64,000 nt of DNA from Hippophae tibetana (GCA_037013495.1 CM072801.1:105159816-105223815); one strand, 5' to 3'; positions 38,988 through 52,522 are shown, numbered from the stretch's first letter. Notes: generated by a model from the letters alone, not told the origin. A program made the numbers and translations.

Positions 38988-39624
38988 TTTTATTTAGGAG
39001 CAAAGATAGGTTGAACACCGAAAACAAAGAACATGAAAATGATACAGTGAATTAAAATAAAAGTACGAAATGAAATGAAAATAAGAAAATAATGACAACA
39101 AAATCTATAGAAAACAAAAGACTTGTAGAAATAGTTGTTTCTTTAATTGTGATTTGGACCTAAAGAATGCAAAAAACAAAAAAATGGAAACCTTTAGTAA
39201 ATCTAATATATTAAGATAGATATTCTATTTTGGGCAACCAAGGCTTCGATACCAAATGATACGGATCTTTTTGCGTACCATTTTGGAAACCATGCACTCA
39301 AAGGAATGGGAAAGATTGAATTGCTAAGAACGTGGTTAATATAATCAAATTTGAACAATTAAGAACACGATTAGAAAACCCCGCAAAAATGTGAGACCAA
39401 ACTATTAGAGTCGGAAAGTAGTGTAAGCGATGGAATTTGGGTTCTAAAAAGTGGACAACTGAACTATTTATTACTTTATGTTTTTGCAAATTGAAATGAG
39501 TTTAGATTTGATATTTTATAATAGTCGTTTTGATGTATGACTTAAAAGTTATAACAGTTTAAAGTTGGAACCTCAATACATAATTTCTTTTTTTTAAATT
39601 ACGAACTCCATAAATTTTGTTGTT

Positions 39625-40278
39625 TTTTATTCAGGATCAAAGATTGGTTCAACGCCGAAAACAAAGAAAAGGAAAATGATACATTGAATTAAAAGAAAGG
39701 TACGAAATGAAATGCAAATAAGAAAATTATAACAACAAAATCTAAAGAAAACAAAAGACTTGTAGAAATAGTTGTTTCTTTAATATTGATAAGGACTAAA
39801 AGAATGCAAAAAACAATAAAATGGAAACGTTTAGTAAATCCAAAAATCAAAAAATAGATATATTAAGAGAGATATACTATTTTGGATAACCAAGGCTACG
39901 ATACCAAATGATACGGATCTTTTATGCCGACCATTTTGGAAACCATGAACTCAAAGGAATGAGAAGGATTGAATTGCTAAGAACATGGTTAATATAATCA
40001 AATTTGAACAATTAAGAACACGATTAGAAAACCACGCAAAAATGTGAGACCAAACTAGTAGACGTCGGAAAGTAGTGTAAGCGATGGAATTTGGGTCCTA
40101 AAAAGTTGACAAATGAACTATTTTTTACTTTATGTTTTTGCAAATTGAAATAAGTTTAGATTTGATATTTTATAATAGTCGTTTTGATGTATGACTCTAA
40201 AGGTATAACAGTTTAAAGTTGGAACCTCAATAAATAATTTCTTTTTTTTAAATTACGAACTCCAGAAATTTTGTTCTT
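39625..40278. repeat. Long monomer M63, GGATAACC lineage (654 bp)
   Basis: The insertion is at 39843-39857 in a variant form (AAAATCAAAAAATAG) after AAATCCA. It has AGAGAGATATAC, TTTTGGATAACC, TATGCCGACC and the TAGACGTCGG state of the diagnostic site. Copies are M72 and M84. Confidence 0.88.
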
Positions 40279-40931
40279 TTTTATTCAGGAGCAAAGATAG
40301 GTTGAACACGGAAAACAAAGAACATGATAATGATACAGTGAATTAAAAGAAAAGTACGAAATGAAATGCAAATAAGAAAATAATGACAACAAAATATAAA
40401 GAAAACAAAGGACTTGTAGAAATATTTGTTTCTTTAATTATGATTTGGACGAAAAGAATGCAAAAAACAATAAAATGGAAAACTTTATTAAATCGAAAAT
40501 TCAAAAAATAGATATATTAAGATAGATATTCTATTTTGGGCAACCAAGGCTTCGATACCGAATGATACACATCTTTTATGCGGACCATTTTGGAAACCAT
40601 GGACTCAAAAGAATGAGAAAGATTGAATTGCTAAGAACATGGTTAATATAATCAAATTTTAACAATTAAGAACACGATTAGAAAACCACGCAAAAATGTG
40701 AGACCAAACTATTAGAGTCGGAAAGTAGTGTAAGCGATGGAATTTGGGTTCTAAAAAATGGAAAATTGAACTATTTTTTACTTTATGTTTTTGCAAATTA
40801 AAATGAGTTTAGATTTGATATTTTATAAAAGTCGTTTTGATGTATGACTTAAAAGTTATAACAGTTTAAAGTAGGAACCTCAATACATAATTTCTTTTTT
40901 TTAAATTACGAACTCTAGAAATTTTGTTGTT
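40279..40931. repeat. Long monomer M64, GGACGAAAAG lineage (653 bp)
   Basis: The insertion is at 40497-40511. It has ATACCGAATG, ATACACATC and CCATGGACTC, which separate it from M61. A private AAATTAAAATGAG and TATAAAAGTCG are shared with M73. Confidence 0.88.
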
Positions 40932-41584
40932 TTTTATTCAGGATCAAAGATTGATTGAACGCCGAAAACAAAGAAAAGGAAAATGATACATTGAATTAAA
41001 AGAAAGGTACGAAATGAAATGCAAATAAGAAAATTATGACAACAAAATATAAAGAAAACCAAAGACTTGTCGAAATATTTGTTTCTTTAATTGTGATTTG
41101 GACCAAAAGAATTCAAAAAACAATAAAATGGAAACGTTTAGTAAATCTAAAATTCAAAAAATAGATATATTAAGAGAGATATACTATTTTGGGCAACCAA
41201 GGCTACGATACCAAATGATACGGATCTTTTATGCGAACCATTTTGCAAACAATGAACTCAAAGGAATGAGAAAGATTGAATTGCTAAGAACATGGTTAAT
41301 ATAATCAAATTTGAAAAATTAAGAACACGATTAGAAAACGACGCAAAAATGTGAGACCAAACTATTAGAGTCGGAAAGTAGTGTAAGCGATGGAATTTGG
41401 GTTCTAAAAAATGGAAAATTGAACTATTTTTTACTTTATGTTTTTGCAAATTGAAATGAGTTTAGATTTGATATTTTATAATAGTCGTTTTGATGTATGA
41501 CTTAAAAGTTATAACAGTTTAAAGTTGGAACCTCAATTCATAATTTCTTTTTTTTAAATTACGAACTCCAGAAATTTTGTTGTT
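40932..41584. repeat. Long monomer M65, EcoRI lineage (653 bp)
   Basis: The insertion is at 41150-41164. It follows M63 and M64, giving three long monomers in a row, one from each of the three long lineages. It opens with TTGATTGAACGCC and has AAAACCAAAGAC. Confidence 0.88.
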
Positions 41585-44139
41585 TTTTATTCTGTAGCAA
41601 AGATAGGTTGAACACCGAAAACAAAAAACATGAAAATGATACAGTGAATTAAAAGAAAAGTACGAAATGAAATGCAAATTAGAAAATAATGACAACAAAA
41701 TTAAAAGAAAACAAAAGACTTGTAGAAATAGTTGTTTCTTTAATTGTGATAAGGACCAAAAGAATGCAAAAAACAATAAAATGGAAAAATTTAGTAAATC
41801 TAATATATTAAGATACATATTCTATTTTGGGCAACCAAGGCTTCGATACCAAATGATACGGATCTTTTATGCGGACCATTTTGGAAACCATGCACTCAAA
41901 GGAATGAGAAAGATTGAATTGCTAAGAACATTGTTAATATAATCAAATTTGAACAATTAAGAACACGATTAGAAAACCACGCAAAAATGTGAGACCAAAC
42001 TATTAGAGTCGGAAAGTAGTGTAAGCGATGGAATTTGGGTTCTAAAAAGTGGACAACTGAACTATTTTTGACTTTATGATTTTGCAAATTGAAATAAGTT
42101 TAGATTTGATATTTTATAATAGTCGTTTTGATGTATGACTTAAAAGTTATAACAGTTTAAAGTTAGAACCCCAATACATAATTTCTTTTTTTTAAATTAC
42201 GAACTCCAGAAATTTTGTGTTTTTTTTTCGGGATCAAAGATTGGTTGAACGCCGAAAACAAAGAAAAGGAAAATGATACATTGAATTAAAAGATAGGTAC
42301 GAAATGAAATGCAAATAAGAAAATTATGACAACAAAATCTAAAGAAACCAAAAGACTTGTAGAAATAATTGTTTCTTCAATTGTGATTTGGACCAAAAGA
42401 ATGCAAAAAACAATAAAATGGAAACCTTTAGTAAATCTAATATATTAAGATAGATATTCTATTTTGGGCAACCAAGGCTTCGATACCAAATGATACAGAT
42501 CTTTTATGCGGACCATTTTGGAAACCATGAACTCAAAGGAATGAGAAAGATTGAATTGCTAAGAACATGGTTAATATAATCAAATTTGAACAATTAAGAA
42601 CACGATTAGAAAACCACGCAAAAATGTGAGACCAAACTATTACACTTCGGAAAGTAGTGTAAGCGATGGAATTTGGGTTCTAAAAAGTGGACAACTGAAC
42701 GATTTTTGACTTTATGTTTTTGCAAATTGAAATAAGTTTAGATTTGATATTTTATAATAGTCGTTTTGATGTATGACTTAAAAGTTATAACAGTTTAAAG
42801 TTGGAACCTCAATTCATAATTTCTTTTTTTCAAATTACGAACTCTAGAAATTTTGTTGTTTTTTATTCAGGAGCAAAGATAGGTTGAACGCCGAAAACAA
42901 AGAACATGAAAATTATACAGTGAATTAAAAGAAAAGTACGAAATGAAATGCAAATAAGAAAATTATGACAACAAAATCTAAAGAAACCAAAAGACTTGTA
43001 GAAATAGTTGTTTCTTTAATTGTGATTTGGACCAAAAGAATGCAAAAAACAATAAAATGGAAACCTTTAGTAAATCTAATATATTAAGATAGATATTCTA
43101 TTTTGGGCAACCAAGGCTTCGATACCAAATGATACAGATCTTTTATGCGGACCATTTTGGAAACCATGAACTCAAAAGAATGAGAAAGATTGAATTGCTA
43201 AGAACATGGTTAATATAATCAAATTTGAACAATTAAGAACACGATTAGAAAACCACGCAAAAATGTGAGACCAAACTATTACACTTCGGAAAGTAGTGTA
43301 AGCAATGGAATTTGGGTTCTAAAAAGTGGACAACTGAACTATTTTTGACTTTATGTTTTTTCAAATTGAAATAAGTTTAGATTTGATATTTTATAATAGT
43401 CGTTTTGATGTATGACTTAAAAGTTATAACAGTTTAAACTTGGAACCTCAATACATAATTTATTTATTTTTAAATTACGAACTCCAGAAATTTTGTTGTT
43501 TTTTATTCAGGATCAAAGATTGGTTGAACGCCGAAAACAAAGAACATGAAAATTATACAGTGAATTAAAAGAAAAGTACGACATGAAATGCAAATAAGAA
43601 AATAATGACAACAAAATCAAAAGAAAACAAAAGACTTGTAGAAATAGTTGTTTCTTTAATTGTGGTTTGGACCAAAAGAATGCAAAAAACAATAAAATGG
43701 AAACCTTTAGTAAATCTAATATATTAAGATAGATATTCTATTTTGGGCAACCAAGGCTTCGATACCAAATGATACGGACCTTTTATGCGGACCATTTTGG
43801 AAACCATGCACTCAAAGGAATGAGAAAGATTGAATTGCTAAGAACATGGTTAATATAATCAAATTTGAAAAATTAAGAACACGATTAGAAAACCACGCAA
43901 AAATGTGAGAACAAACTATTAGACGTCGGAAAGTAGTGTAAGTGATGGAATTTGGGTTCTACAAAGTTGACAAATGAACTATTTTTTACTTTATGTGTTT
44001 GCAAATTGAAATAAGTTTAGATTTGATATTTTATAATAGTCGTTTTGATGTATGACTCTAAAGGTATAACAGTTTAAAGTTGGAACCTCAATAAATAATT
44101 TCTTTTTTTTAAATTACGAACTCCAGAAATTTTGTTCTT

Positions 44140-44790
44140 TTTTATTCAGGAGCAAAGATAGGTTGAACACCGAAAACAAAGAACATGATAATGATACAGT
44201 GAATTAAAAGCAAAGTACGAAATGAAATGCAAATAAGAAAATAATGACAACAAAATATAAAGAAAACAAAGGACTTGCAGAAATATTTGTTTCTTTAATT
44301 ATGATTTGGACGAAAAGAATGCAAAAAACAATAAAATGGAAAACTTTATTAAATCGAAAATTCAAAAAATAGATATATTAAGATAGATATTCTATTTTGG
44401 GCAACCATGGCTTCGATACCAAATGATACAGATCTTTTATGCGGACCATTTTGGAAACCATGAACTCAAAGGAATGAGAGAGGTTGAATTGCTAAGAACA
44501 TGGTTAATATAATCAAATTTCAACAATTAAGAACACGATTAGAAAACCACGCAAAAATGGGAGACCAAACTATTACACTTCGGAAAGTAGTGTAAGCGAT
44601 GGAATTTGGGTTCTAAAAAGTGGACAACTGAACTATTTATTACTTTATGTTTTTGCAAATTGAAATGAGTTTAGATTTGATATTTTATAATAGTCGTTTT
44701 GATGTATGTGTTAAAAGTTATAATAGTTTAAAGTTGGAACCTCAATAAATAATTTTTTTTTAAATTACGAACTCCAGAAATTTTGTTGTT
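44140..44790. repeat. Long monomer M70, copy of M61 (651 bp)
   Basis: The insertion is at 44358-44372. It is the counterpart of M61 in the second nine-monomer copy and an apparent parent of the fronts of M78 and M82. Confidence 0.88.
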
Positions 44791-45427
44791 TTTTATTTAG
44801 GAGCAAAGATAGGTTGAACACCGAAAACAAAGAACATGAAAATGATACAGTGAATTAAAATAAAAGTACGAAATGAAATGAAAATAAGAAAATAATGACA
44901 ACAAAATCTAAAGAAAACAAAAGACTTGTAGAAATAGTTGTTTCTTTAATTGTGATTTGGACCTAAAGAATGCAAAAAACAAAAAAATGGAAACCTTTAG
45001 TAAATCTAATATATTAAGATAGATATTCTATTTTGGGCAACCAAGGCTTCGATACCAAATGATACGGATCTTTTTGCGTACCATTTTGGAAACCATGCAC
45101 TCAAATTAATGGGAAAGATTGAATTGCTAAGAACATGGTTAATATAATCAAATTTGAACAATTAAGAACACGATTAGAAAACCCCGCAAAAATGTGAGAC
45201 CAAACTATTAGAGTCGGAAAGTAGTGTAAGCGATGGAATTTGGGTTCTAAAAAGTGGACAACTGAACTATTTATTACTTTATGTTTTTGCAAATTGAAAT
45301 GAGTTTAGATTTGATATTTTATAATAGTCGTTTTGATGTATGACTTAAAAGTTATAACAGTTTAAAGTTGGAACCTCAATACATAATTTCTTTTTTTTAA
45401 ATTACGAACTCCATAAATTTTGTTGTT

Positions 45428-46081
45428 TTTTATTCAGGATCAAAGATTGGTTCAACGCCGAAAACAAAGAAAAGGAAAATGATACATTGAATTAAAAGAA
45501 AGGTACGAAATGAAATGCAAATAAGAAAATTATAACAACAAAATCTAAAGAAAACAAAAGACTTGTAGAAATAGTTGTTTCTTTAATATTGATAAGGACT
45601 AAAAGAATGCAAAAAACAATAAAATGGAAACGTTTAGTAAATCCAAAAATCAAAAAATAGATATATTAAGAGAGATATACTATTTTGGATAACCAAGGCT
45701 ACGATACCAAATGATACGGATCTTTTATGCCGACCATTTTGGAAACCATGAACTCAAAGGAATGAGAAGGATTGAATTGCTAAGAACATGGTTAATATAA
45801 TCAAATTTGAACAATTAAGAACACGATTAGAAAACCACGCAAAAATGTGAGACCAAACTAGTAGACGTCGGAAAGTAGTGTAAGCGATGGAATTTGGGTC
45901 CTAAAAAGTTGACAAATGAACTATTTTTTACTTTATGTTTTTGCAAATTGAAATAAGTTTAGATTTGATATTTTATAATAGTCGTTTTGATGTATGACTC
46001 TAAAGGTATAACAGTTTAAAGTTGGAACCTCAATAAATAATTTCTTTTTTTTAAATTACGAACTCCAGAAATTTTGTTCTT
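45428..46081. repeat. Long monomer M72, copy of M63 (654 bp)
   Basis: The variant insertion is at 45646-45660. I noticed no difference from M63. Confidence 0.88.
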
Positions 46082-46734
46082 TTTTATTCAGGAGCAAAGA
46101 TAGGTTGAACACGGAAAACAAAGAACATGATAATGATACAGTGAATTAAAAGAAAAGTACGAAATGAAATGCAAATAAGAAAATAATGACAACAAAATAT
46201 AAAGAAAACAAAGGACTTGTAGAAATATTTGTTTCTTTAATTATGATTTGGACGAAAAGAATGCAAAAAACAATAAAATGGAAAACTTTATTAAATCGAA
46301 AATTCAAAAAATAGATATATTAAGATAGATATTCTATTTTGGGCAACCAAGGCTTCGATACCGAATGATACACATCTTTTATGCGGACCATTTTGGAAAC
46401 CATGGACTCAAAAGAATGAGAAAGATTGAATTGCTAAGAACATGGTTAATATAATCAAATTTTAACAATTAAGAACACGATTAGAAAACCACGCAAAAAT
46501 GTGAGACCAAACTATTAGAGTCGGAAAGTAGTGTAAGCGATGGAATTTGGGTTCTAAAAAATGGAAAATTGAACTATTTTTTACTTTATGTTTTTGCAAA
46601 TTAAAATGAGTTTAGATTTGATATTTTATAAAAGTCGTTTTGATGTATGACTCTAAAGTTATAACAGTTTAAAGTGGGAACCTCAATACATAATTTCTTT
46701 TTTTTAAATTACGAACTCTAGAAATTTTGTTGTT
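46082..46734. repeat. Long monomer M73, copy of M64 (653 bp)
   Basis: The insertion is at 46300-46314. It differs from M64 in the tail: GACTCTAAAG instead of GACTTAAAAG, and AAGTGGG instead of AAGTAGG. Confidence 0.88.
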
Positions 46735-47387
46735 TTTTATTCAGGATCAAAGATTGATTGAACGCCGAAAACAAAGAAAAGGAAAATGATACATTGAATT
46801 AAAAGAAAGGTACGAAATGAAATGCAAATAAGAAAATTATGACAACAAAATATAAAGAAAACCAAAGACTTGTCGAAATATTTGTTTCTTTAATTGTGAT
46901 TTGGACCAAAAGAATTCAAAAAACAATAAAATGGAAACGTTTAGTAAATCTAAAATTCAAAAAATAGATATATTAAGAGAGATATACTATTTTGGGCAAC
47001 CAAGGCTACGATACCAAATGATACGGATCTTTTATGCGAACCATTTTGCAAACAATGAACTCAAAGGAATGAGAAAGATTGAATTGCTAAGAACATGGTT
47101 AATATAATCAAATTTGAAAAATTAAGAACACGATTAGAAAACGACGCAAAAATGTGAGACCAAACTATTAGAGTCGGAAAGTAGTGTAAGCGATGGAATT
47201 TGGGTTCTAAAAAATGGAAAATTGAACTATTTTTTACTTTATGTTTTTGCAAATTGAAATGAGTTTAGATTTGATATTTTATAATAGTCGTTTTGATGTA
47301 TGACTTAAAAGTTATAACAGTTTAAAGTTGGAACCTCAATTCATAATTCCTTTTTTTTAAATTACGAACTCCAGAAATTTTGTTGTT
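46735..47387. repeat. Long monomer M74, copy of M65 (653 bp)
   Basis: The insertion is at 46953-46967. ATAATTCC in the tail replaces ATAATTTC of M65; the same change is in M78, showing which copy supplied the M78 tail. Confidence 0.88.
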
Positions 47388-49871
47388 TTTTATTCTGTAG
47401 CAAAGATAGGTTGAACACCGAAAACAAAAAACATGAAAATGATACAGTGAATTAAAAGAAAAGTACGAAATGAAATGCAAATAAGAAAATAATGACAACA
47501 AAATTAAAAGAAAACAAAAGACTTGTAGAAATAGTTGTTTCTTTAATTGTGATAAGGACCAAAAGAATGCAAAAAACAATAAAATGGAAAAATTTAGTAA
47601 ATCTAATATATTAAGATACATATTCTATTTTGGGCAACCAAGGCTTCGATACCAAATGATACGGATCTTTTATGCGGACCATTTTGGAAACCATGCACTC
47701 AAAGGAATGAGAAAGATTGAATTGCTAAGAACATTGTTAATATAATCAAATTTGAACAATTAAGAACACGATTAGAAAACCACGCAAAAATGTGAGACCA
47801 AACTATTAGAGTCGGAAAGTAGTGTAAGCGATGGAATTTGGGTTCTAAAAAGTGGACAACTGAACTATTTTTGACTTTATGATTTTGCAAATTGAAATAA
47901 GTTTAGATTTGATATTTTATAATAGTCGTTTTGATGTATGACTTAAAAGTTATAACAGTTTAAAGTTAGAACCCCAATACATAATTTCTTTTTTTTAAAT
48001 TACGAACTCCAGAAATTTTGTGTTTTTTTTTCGGGATCAAAGATTGGTTGAACGCCGAAAACAAAGAAAAGGAAAATGATACATTGAATTAAAAGATAGG
48101 TACGAAATGAAATGCAAATAAGAAAATTATGACAACAAAATCTAAAGAAACCAAAAGACTTGTAGAAATAATTGTTTCTTTAATTGTGATTTGGACCAAA
48201 AGAATGCAAAAAACAATAAAATGGAAACCTTTAGTAAATCTAATATATTAAGATAGATATTCTATTTTGGGCAACCAAGGCTTCGATACCAAATGATACA
48301 GATCTTTTATGCGGACCATTTTGGAAACCATGAACTCAAAGGAATGAGAAAGATTGAATTGCTAAGAACATGGTTAATATAATCAAATTTGAACAATTAA
48401 GAACACGATTAGAAAACCACGCAAAAATGTGAGACCAAACTATTACACTTCGGAAAGTAGTGTAAGCGATGGAATTTGGGTTCTAAAAAGTGGACAACTG
48501 AACGATTTTTGACTTTATGTTTTTGCAAATTGAAATAAGTTTAGATTTGATATTTTATAATAGTCGTTTTGATGTATGACTTAAAAGTTATAACAGTTTA
48601 AAGTTGGAACCTCAATTCATAATTTCTTTTTTTCAAATTACGAACTCTAGAAATTTTGTTGTTTTTTATTCAGGAGCAAAGATAGGTTGAACGCCGAAAA
48701 CAAAGAACATGAAAATTATACAGTGAATTAAAAGAAAAGTACGAAATGAAATGAAAATAAGAAAATAATGACAACAAAATCAAAAGAAAACAAAAGACTT
48801 GTAGAAATAGTTGTTTCTTTAATTGTGGTTTGGACCAAAAGAATGCAAAAAACAATAAAATGGAAACCTTTAGTAAATCTAATATATTAAGATAGATATT
48901 CTATTTTGGGCAACCAAGGCTTCGATACCAAATGATACAGACCTTTTATGCGGACCATTTTGGAAACCATGCACTCAAAGGAATGAGAAAGATTGAATTT
49001 CTAAGAACATGGTTAATATAATCAAATTTGAAAAATTAAGAACACGATTAGAAAACCACGCAAAAATGTGAGAACAAACTATTAGACGTCGGAAAGTAGT
49101 GTAAGTGATGGAATTTGGGTTCTACAAAGTTGACAAATGAACTATTTTTTACTTTATGTTTTTGCAAATTGAAATAAGTTTAGATTTGATATTTTATAAT
49201 AGTCGTTTTGATGTATGACTCTAAAGGTATAACAGTTTAAAGTTGGAACCTCAATAAATAATTTCTTTTTTTTAAATTACGAACTCCAGAAATTTTGTTC
49301 TTTTTTATTCAGGAGCAAAGATAGGTTGAACACCGAAAACAAAGAACATGATAATGATACAGTGAATTAAAAGAAAAGTACGAAATGAAATGAAAATAAG
49401 AAAATAATGACAACAAAATATAAAGAAAACAAAGGACTTGCAGAAATATTTGTTTCTTTAATTATGATTTGGACGAAAAGAATGCAAAAAACAATAAAAT
49501 GGAAAACTTTATTAAATTGAAAATTCAAAAAATAGATATATTAAGATAGATATTCTATTTTGGGCAACCATGGCTTCGATACCAAATGATACAGATCTTT
49601 TATGCGGACCATTTTGGAAACCATGAACTCAAAGGAATGAGAGAGGTTGAATTGCTAAGAACATGGTTAATATAATCAAATTTCAACAATTAAGAACACG
49701 ATTAGAAAACCACGCAAAAATGGGAGACCAAACTATTACACTTCGGAAAGTAGTGTAAGCGATGGAATTTGGGTTCTAAAAAGTGGACAACTGAACTATT
49801 TATTACTTTATGTTTTTGCAAATTGAAATGAGTTTAGATTTGATATTTTATAATAGTCGTTTTGATGTATG
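47303..49871. repeat. Four-monomer unit of 2569 bp, copy 1
   Basis: It contains the end of M74, M75 (47388), M76 (48025), M77 (48664) and most of M78 (49303). M77 joins an M68-type front to an M69-type body. M78 joins an M70-type front and middle (GGGAGACC, ATTTATTACTT) to an M74-type tail (GACTTAAAAG, ATAATTCC, then CTGTAGC). The edges follow from the M78 switch at about 49871/49872 and its counterpart in M74 at 47302/47303. The first 1.4 kb overlaps the nine-monomer copy 2. Confidence 0.9.
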
Positions 49872-49956
49872 ACTTAAAAGTTATAACAGTTTAAAGTTGG
49901 AACCTCAATTCATAATTCCTTTTTTTTAAATTACGAACTCCAGAAATTTTGTTGTT
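49303..49956. repeat. Long hybrid monomer M78 (654 bp)
   Basis: The insertion is at 49521-49535 after AAATTGA (C to T relative to M61 and M70). The body is M70-like up to about 49871 and the tail M74-like from there. It marks the exchange that created the 2569 bp unit. Confidence 0.9.
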
Positions 49957-52440
49957 TTTTATTCTGTAGCAAAGATAGGTTGAACACCGAAAACAAAAAA
50001 CATGAAAATGATACAGTGAATTAAAAGAAAAGTACGAAATGAAATGCAAATAAGAAAATAATGACAACAAAATTAAAAGAAAACAAAAGACTTGTAGAAA
50101 TAGTTGTTTCTTTAATTGTGATAAGGACCAAAAGAATGCAAAAAACAATAAAATGGAAAAATTTAGTAAATCTAATATATTAAGATACATATTCTATTTT
50201 GGGCAACCAAGGCTTCGATACCAAATGATACGGATCTTTTATGCGGACCATTTTGGAAACCATGCACTCAAAGGAATGAGAAAGATTGAATTGCTAAGAA
50301 CATTGTTAATATAATCAAATTTGAACAATTAAGAACACGATTAGAAAACCACGCAAAAATGTGAGACCAAACTATTAGAGTCGGAAAGTAGTGTAAGCGA
50401 TGGAATTTGGGTTCTAAAAAGTGGACAACTGAACTATTTTTGACTTTATGATTTTGCAAATTGAAATAAGTTTAGATTTGATATTTTATAATAGTCGTTT
50501 TGATGTATGACTTAAAAGTTATAACAGTTTAAAGTTAGAACCCCAATACATAATTTCTTTTTTTTAAATTACGAACTCCAGAAATTTTGTGTTTTTTTTT
50601 CGGGATCAAAGATTGGTTGAACGCCGAAAACAAAGAAAAGGAAAATGATACATTGAATTAAAAGATAGGTACGAAATGAAATGCAAATAAGAAAATTATG
50701 ACAACAAAATCTAAAGAAACCAAAAGACTTGTAGAAATAATTGTTTCTTTAATTGTGATTTGGACCAAAAGAATGCAAAAAACAATAAAATGGAAACCTT
50801 TAGTAAATCTAATATATTAAGATAGATATTCTATTTTGGGCAACCAAGGCTTCGATACCAAATGATACAGATCTTTTATGCGGACCATTTTGGAAACCAT
50901 GAACTCAAAGGAATGAGAAAGATTGAATTGCTAAGAACATGGTTAATATAATCAAATTTGAACAATTAAGAACACGATTAGAAAACCACGCAAAAATGTG
51001 AGACCAAACTATTACACTTCAGAAAGTAGTGTAAGCGATGGAATTTGGGTTCTAAAAAGTGGACAACTGAACGATTTTTGACTTTATGTTTTTGCAAATT
51101 GAAATAAGTTTAGATTTGATATTTTATAATAGTCGTTTTGATGTATGACTTAAAAGTTATAACAGTTTAAAGTTGGAACCTCAATTCATAATTTCTTTTT
51201 TTCAAATTACGAACTCTAGAAATTTTGTTGTTTTTTATTCAGGAGCAAAGATAGGTTGAACGCCGAAAACAAAGAACATGAAAATTATACAGTGAATTAA
51301 AAGAAAAGTACGAAATGAAATGAAAATAAGAAAATAATGACAACAAAATCAAAAGAAAACAAAAGACTTGTAGAAATAGTTGTTTCTTTAATTGTGGTTT
51401 GGACCAAAAGAATGCAAAAAACAATAAAATGGAAACCTTTAGTAAATCTAATATATTAAGATAGATATTCTATTTTGGGCAACCAAGGCTTCGATACCAA
51501 ATGATACAAACCTTTTATGCGGACCATTTTGGAAACCATGCACTCAAAGGAATGAGAAAGATTGAATTTCTAAGAACATGGTTAATATAATCAAATTTGA
51601 AAAATTAAGAACACGATTAGAAAACCACGCAAAAATGTGAGAACAAACTATTAGACGTCGGAAAGTAGTGTAAGTGATGGAATTTGGGTTCTACAAAGTT
51701 GACAAATGAACTATTTTTTACTTTATGTTTTTGCAAATTGAAATAAGTTTAGATTTGATATTTTATAATAGTCGTTTTGATGTATGACTCTAAAGGTATA
51801 ACAGTTTAAAGTTGGAACCTCAATAAATAATTTCTTTTTTTTAAATTACGAACTCCAGAAATTTTGTTCTTTTTTATTCAGGAGCAAAGATAGGTTGAAC
51901 ACCGAAAACAAAGAACATGATAATGATACAGTGAATTAAAAGAAAAGTACGAAATGAAATGAAAATAAGAAAATAATGACAACAAAATATAAAGAAAACA
52001 AAGGACTTGCAGAAATATTTGTTTCTTTAATTATGATTTGGACGAAAAGAATGCAAAAAACAATAAAATGGAAAACTTTATTAAATTGAAAATTCAAAAA
52101 ATAGATATATTAAGATAGATATTCTATTTTGGGCAACCATGGCTTCGATACCAAATGATACAGATCTTTTATGCGGACCATTTTGGAAACCATGAACTCA
52201 AAGGAATGAGAGAGGTTGAATTGCTAAGAACATGGTTAATATAATCAAATTTCAACAATTAAGAACACGATTAGAAAACCACGCAAAAATGGGAGACCAA
52301 ACTATTACACTTCGGAAAGTAGTGTAAGCGATGGAATTTGGGTTCTAAAAAGTGGACAACTGAACTATTTATTACTTTATGTTTTTGCAAATTGAAATGA
52401 GTTTAGATTTGATATTTTATAATAGTCGTTTTGATGTATG
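49872..52440. repeat. Four-monomer unit of 2569 bp, copy 2
   Basis: It contains the end of M78, M79 (49957), M80 (50594), M81 (51233) and most of M82 (51872). It repeats 47303-49871 almost exactly. Differences noticed are ACTTCAGAAAG instead of ACTTCGGAAAG near 51018 and ATACAAACC instead of ATACAGACC near 51505. At 52441 M82 continues with TGTTAAAAG, the M70-type tail, where M78 had ACTTAAAAG. This pins the end of the duplication to within a few bases. Confidence 0.92.
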
Positions 52441-52522
52441 TGTTAAAAGTTATAATAGTTTAAAGTTGGAACCTCAATAAATAATTTTTTTTTAAATTAC
52501 GAACTCCAGAAATTTTGTTGTT
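51872..52522. repeat. Long monomer M82 (651 bp)
   Basis: The insertion is at 52090-52104. It shares AAATTGA and ATGAAAATAAG with M78 but has the complete M70-type tail, so it represents the unrecombined counterpart of M78. Confidence 0.9.

Larger units (their letters stand above)
37134..42936. repeat. Nine-monomer higher-order unit, copy 1 (5803 bp)
   Basis: Monomer starts in and around this unit: 37058, 37698, 38337, 38988, 39625, 40279, 40932, 41585, 42222. The same sequence follows directly at +5803 bp. The left edge is where M59 and M68 become identical (about 80 bp into the monomer). The right edge is the equivalent point of M68. The unit holds four long monomers (M61, M63, M64, M65), more than any stretch to its left. 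The tail of M59 has TTTATTTATTTTTAAA, M60 has GTAAGTGATGG, and M62 has a shortened CTTTTTGCG. Copy-specific changes seen include CTATAG near 39107 and CAAATTAGAA near 41686. Confidence 0.92.
42937..48739. repeat. Nine-monomer higher-order unit, copy 2 (5803 bp)
   Basis: Monomer starts: 42861, 43501, 44140, 44791, 45428, 46082, 46735, 47388, 48025. It matches 37134-42936 base for base apart from roughly ten substitutions that I could find by eye (near 44910, 45105, 45131, 46652, 46676, 47349, 47479 and 48181, some double), so identity is about 99.8% or better. The right end is where M77 leaves the M68 pattern and takes up that of M69. Confidence 0.92.

Noticed and set aside
41667..41942. A 91-codon plus-strand frame as a distinct gene
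   Set aside because: It arises from one substitution (CAAATTAG for CAAATAAG) in M66 that removes a stop; the sister copy M75 keeps the stop.
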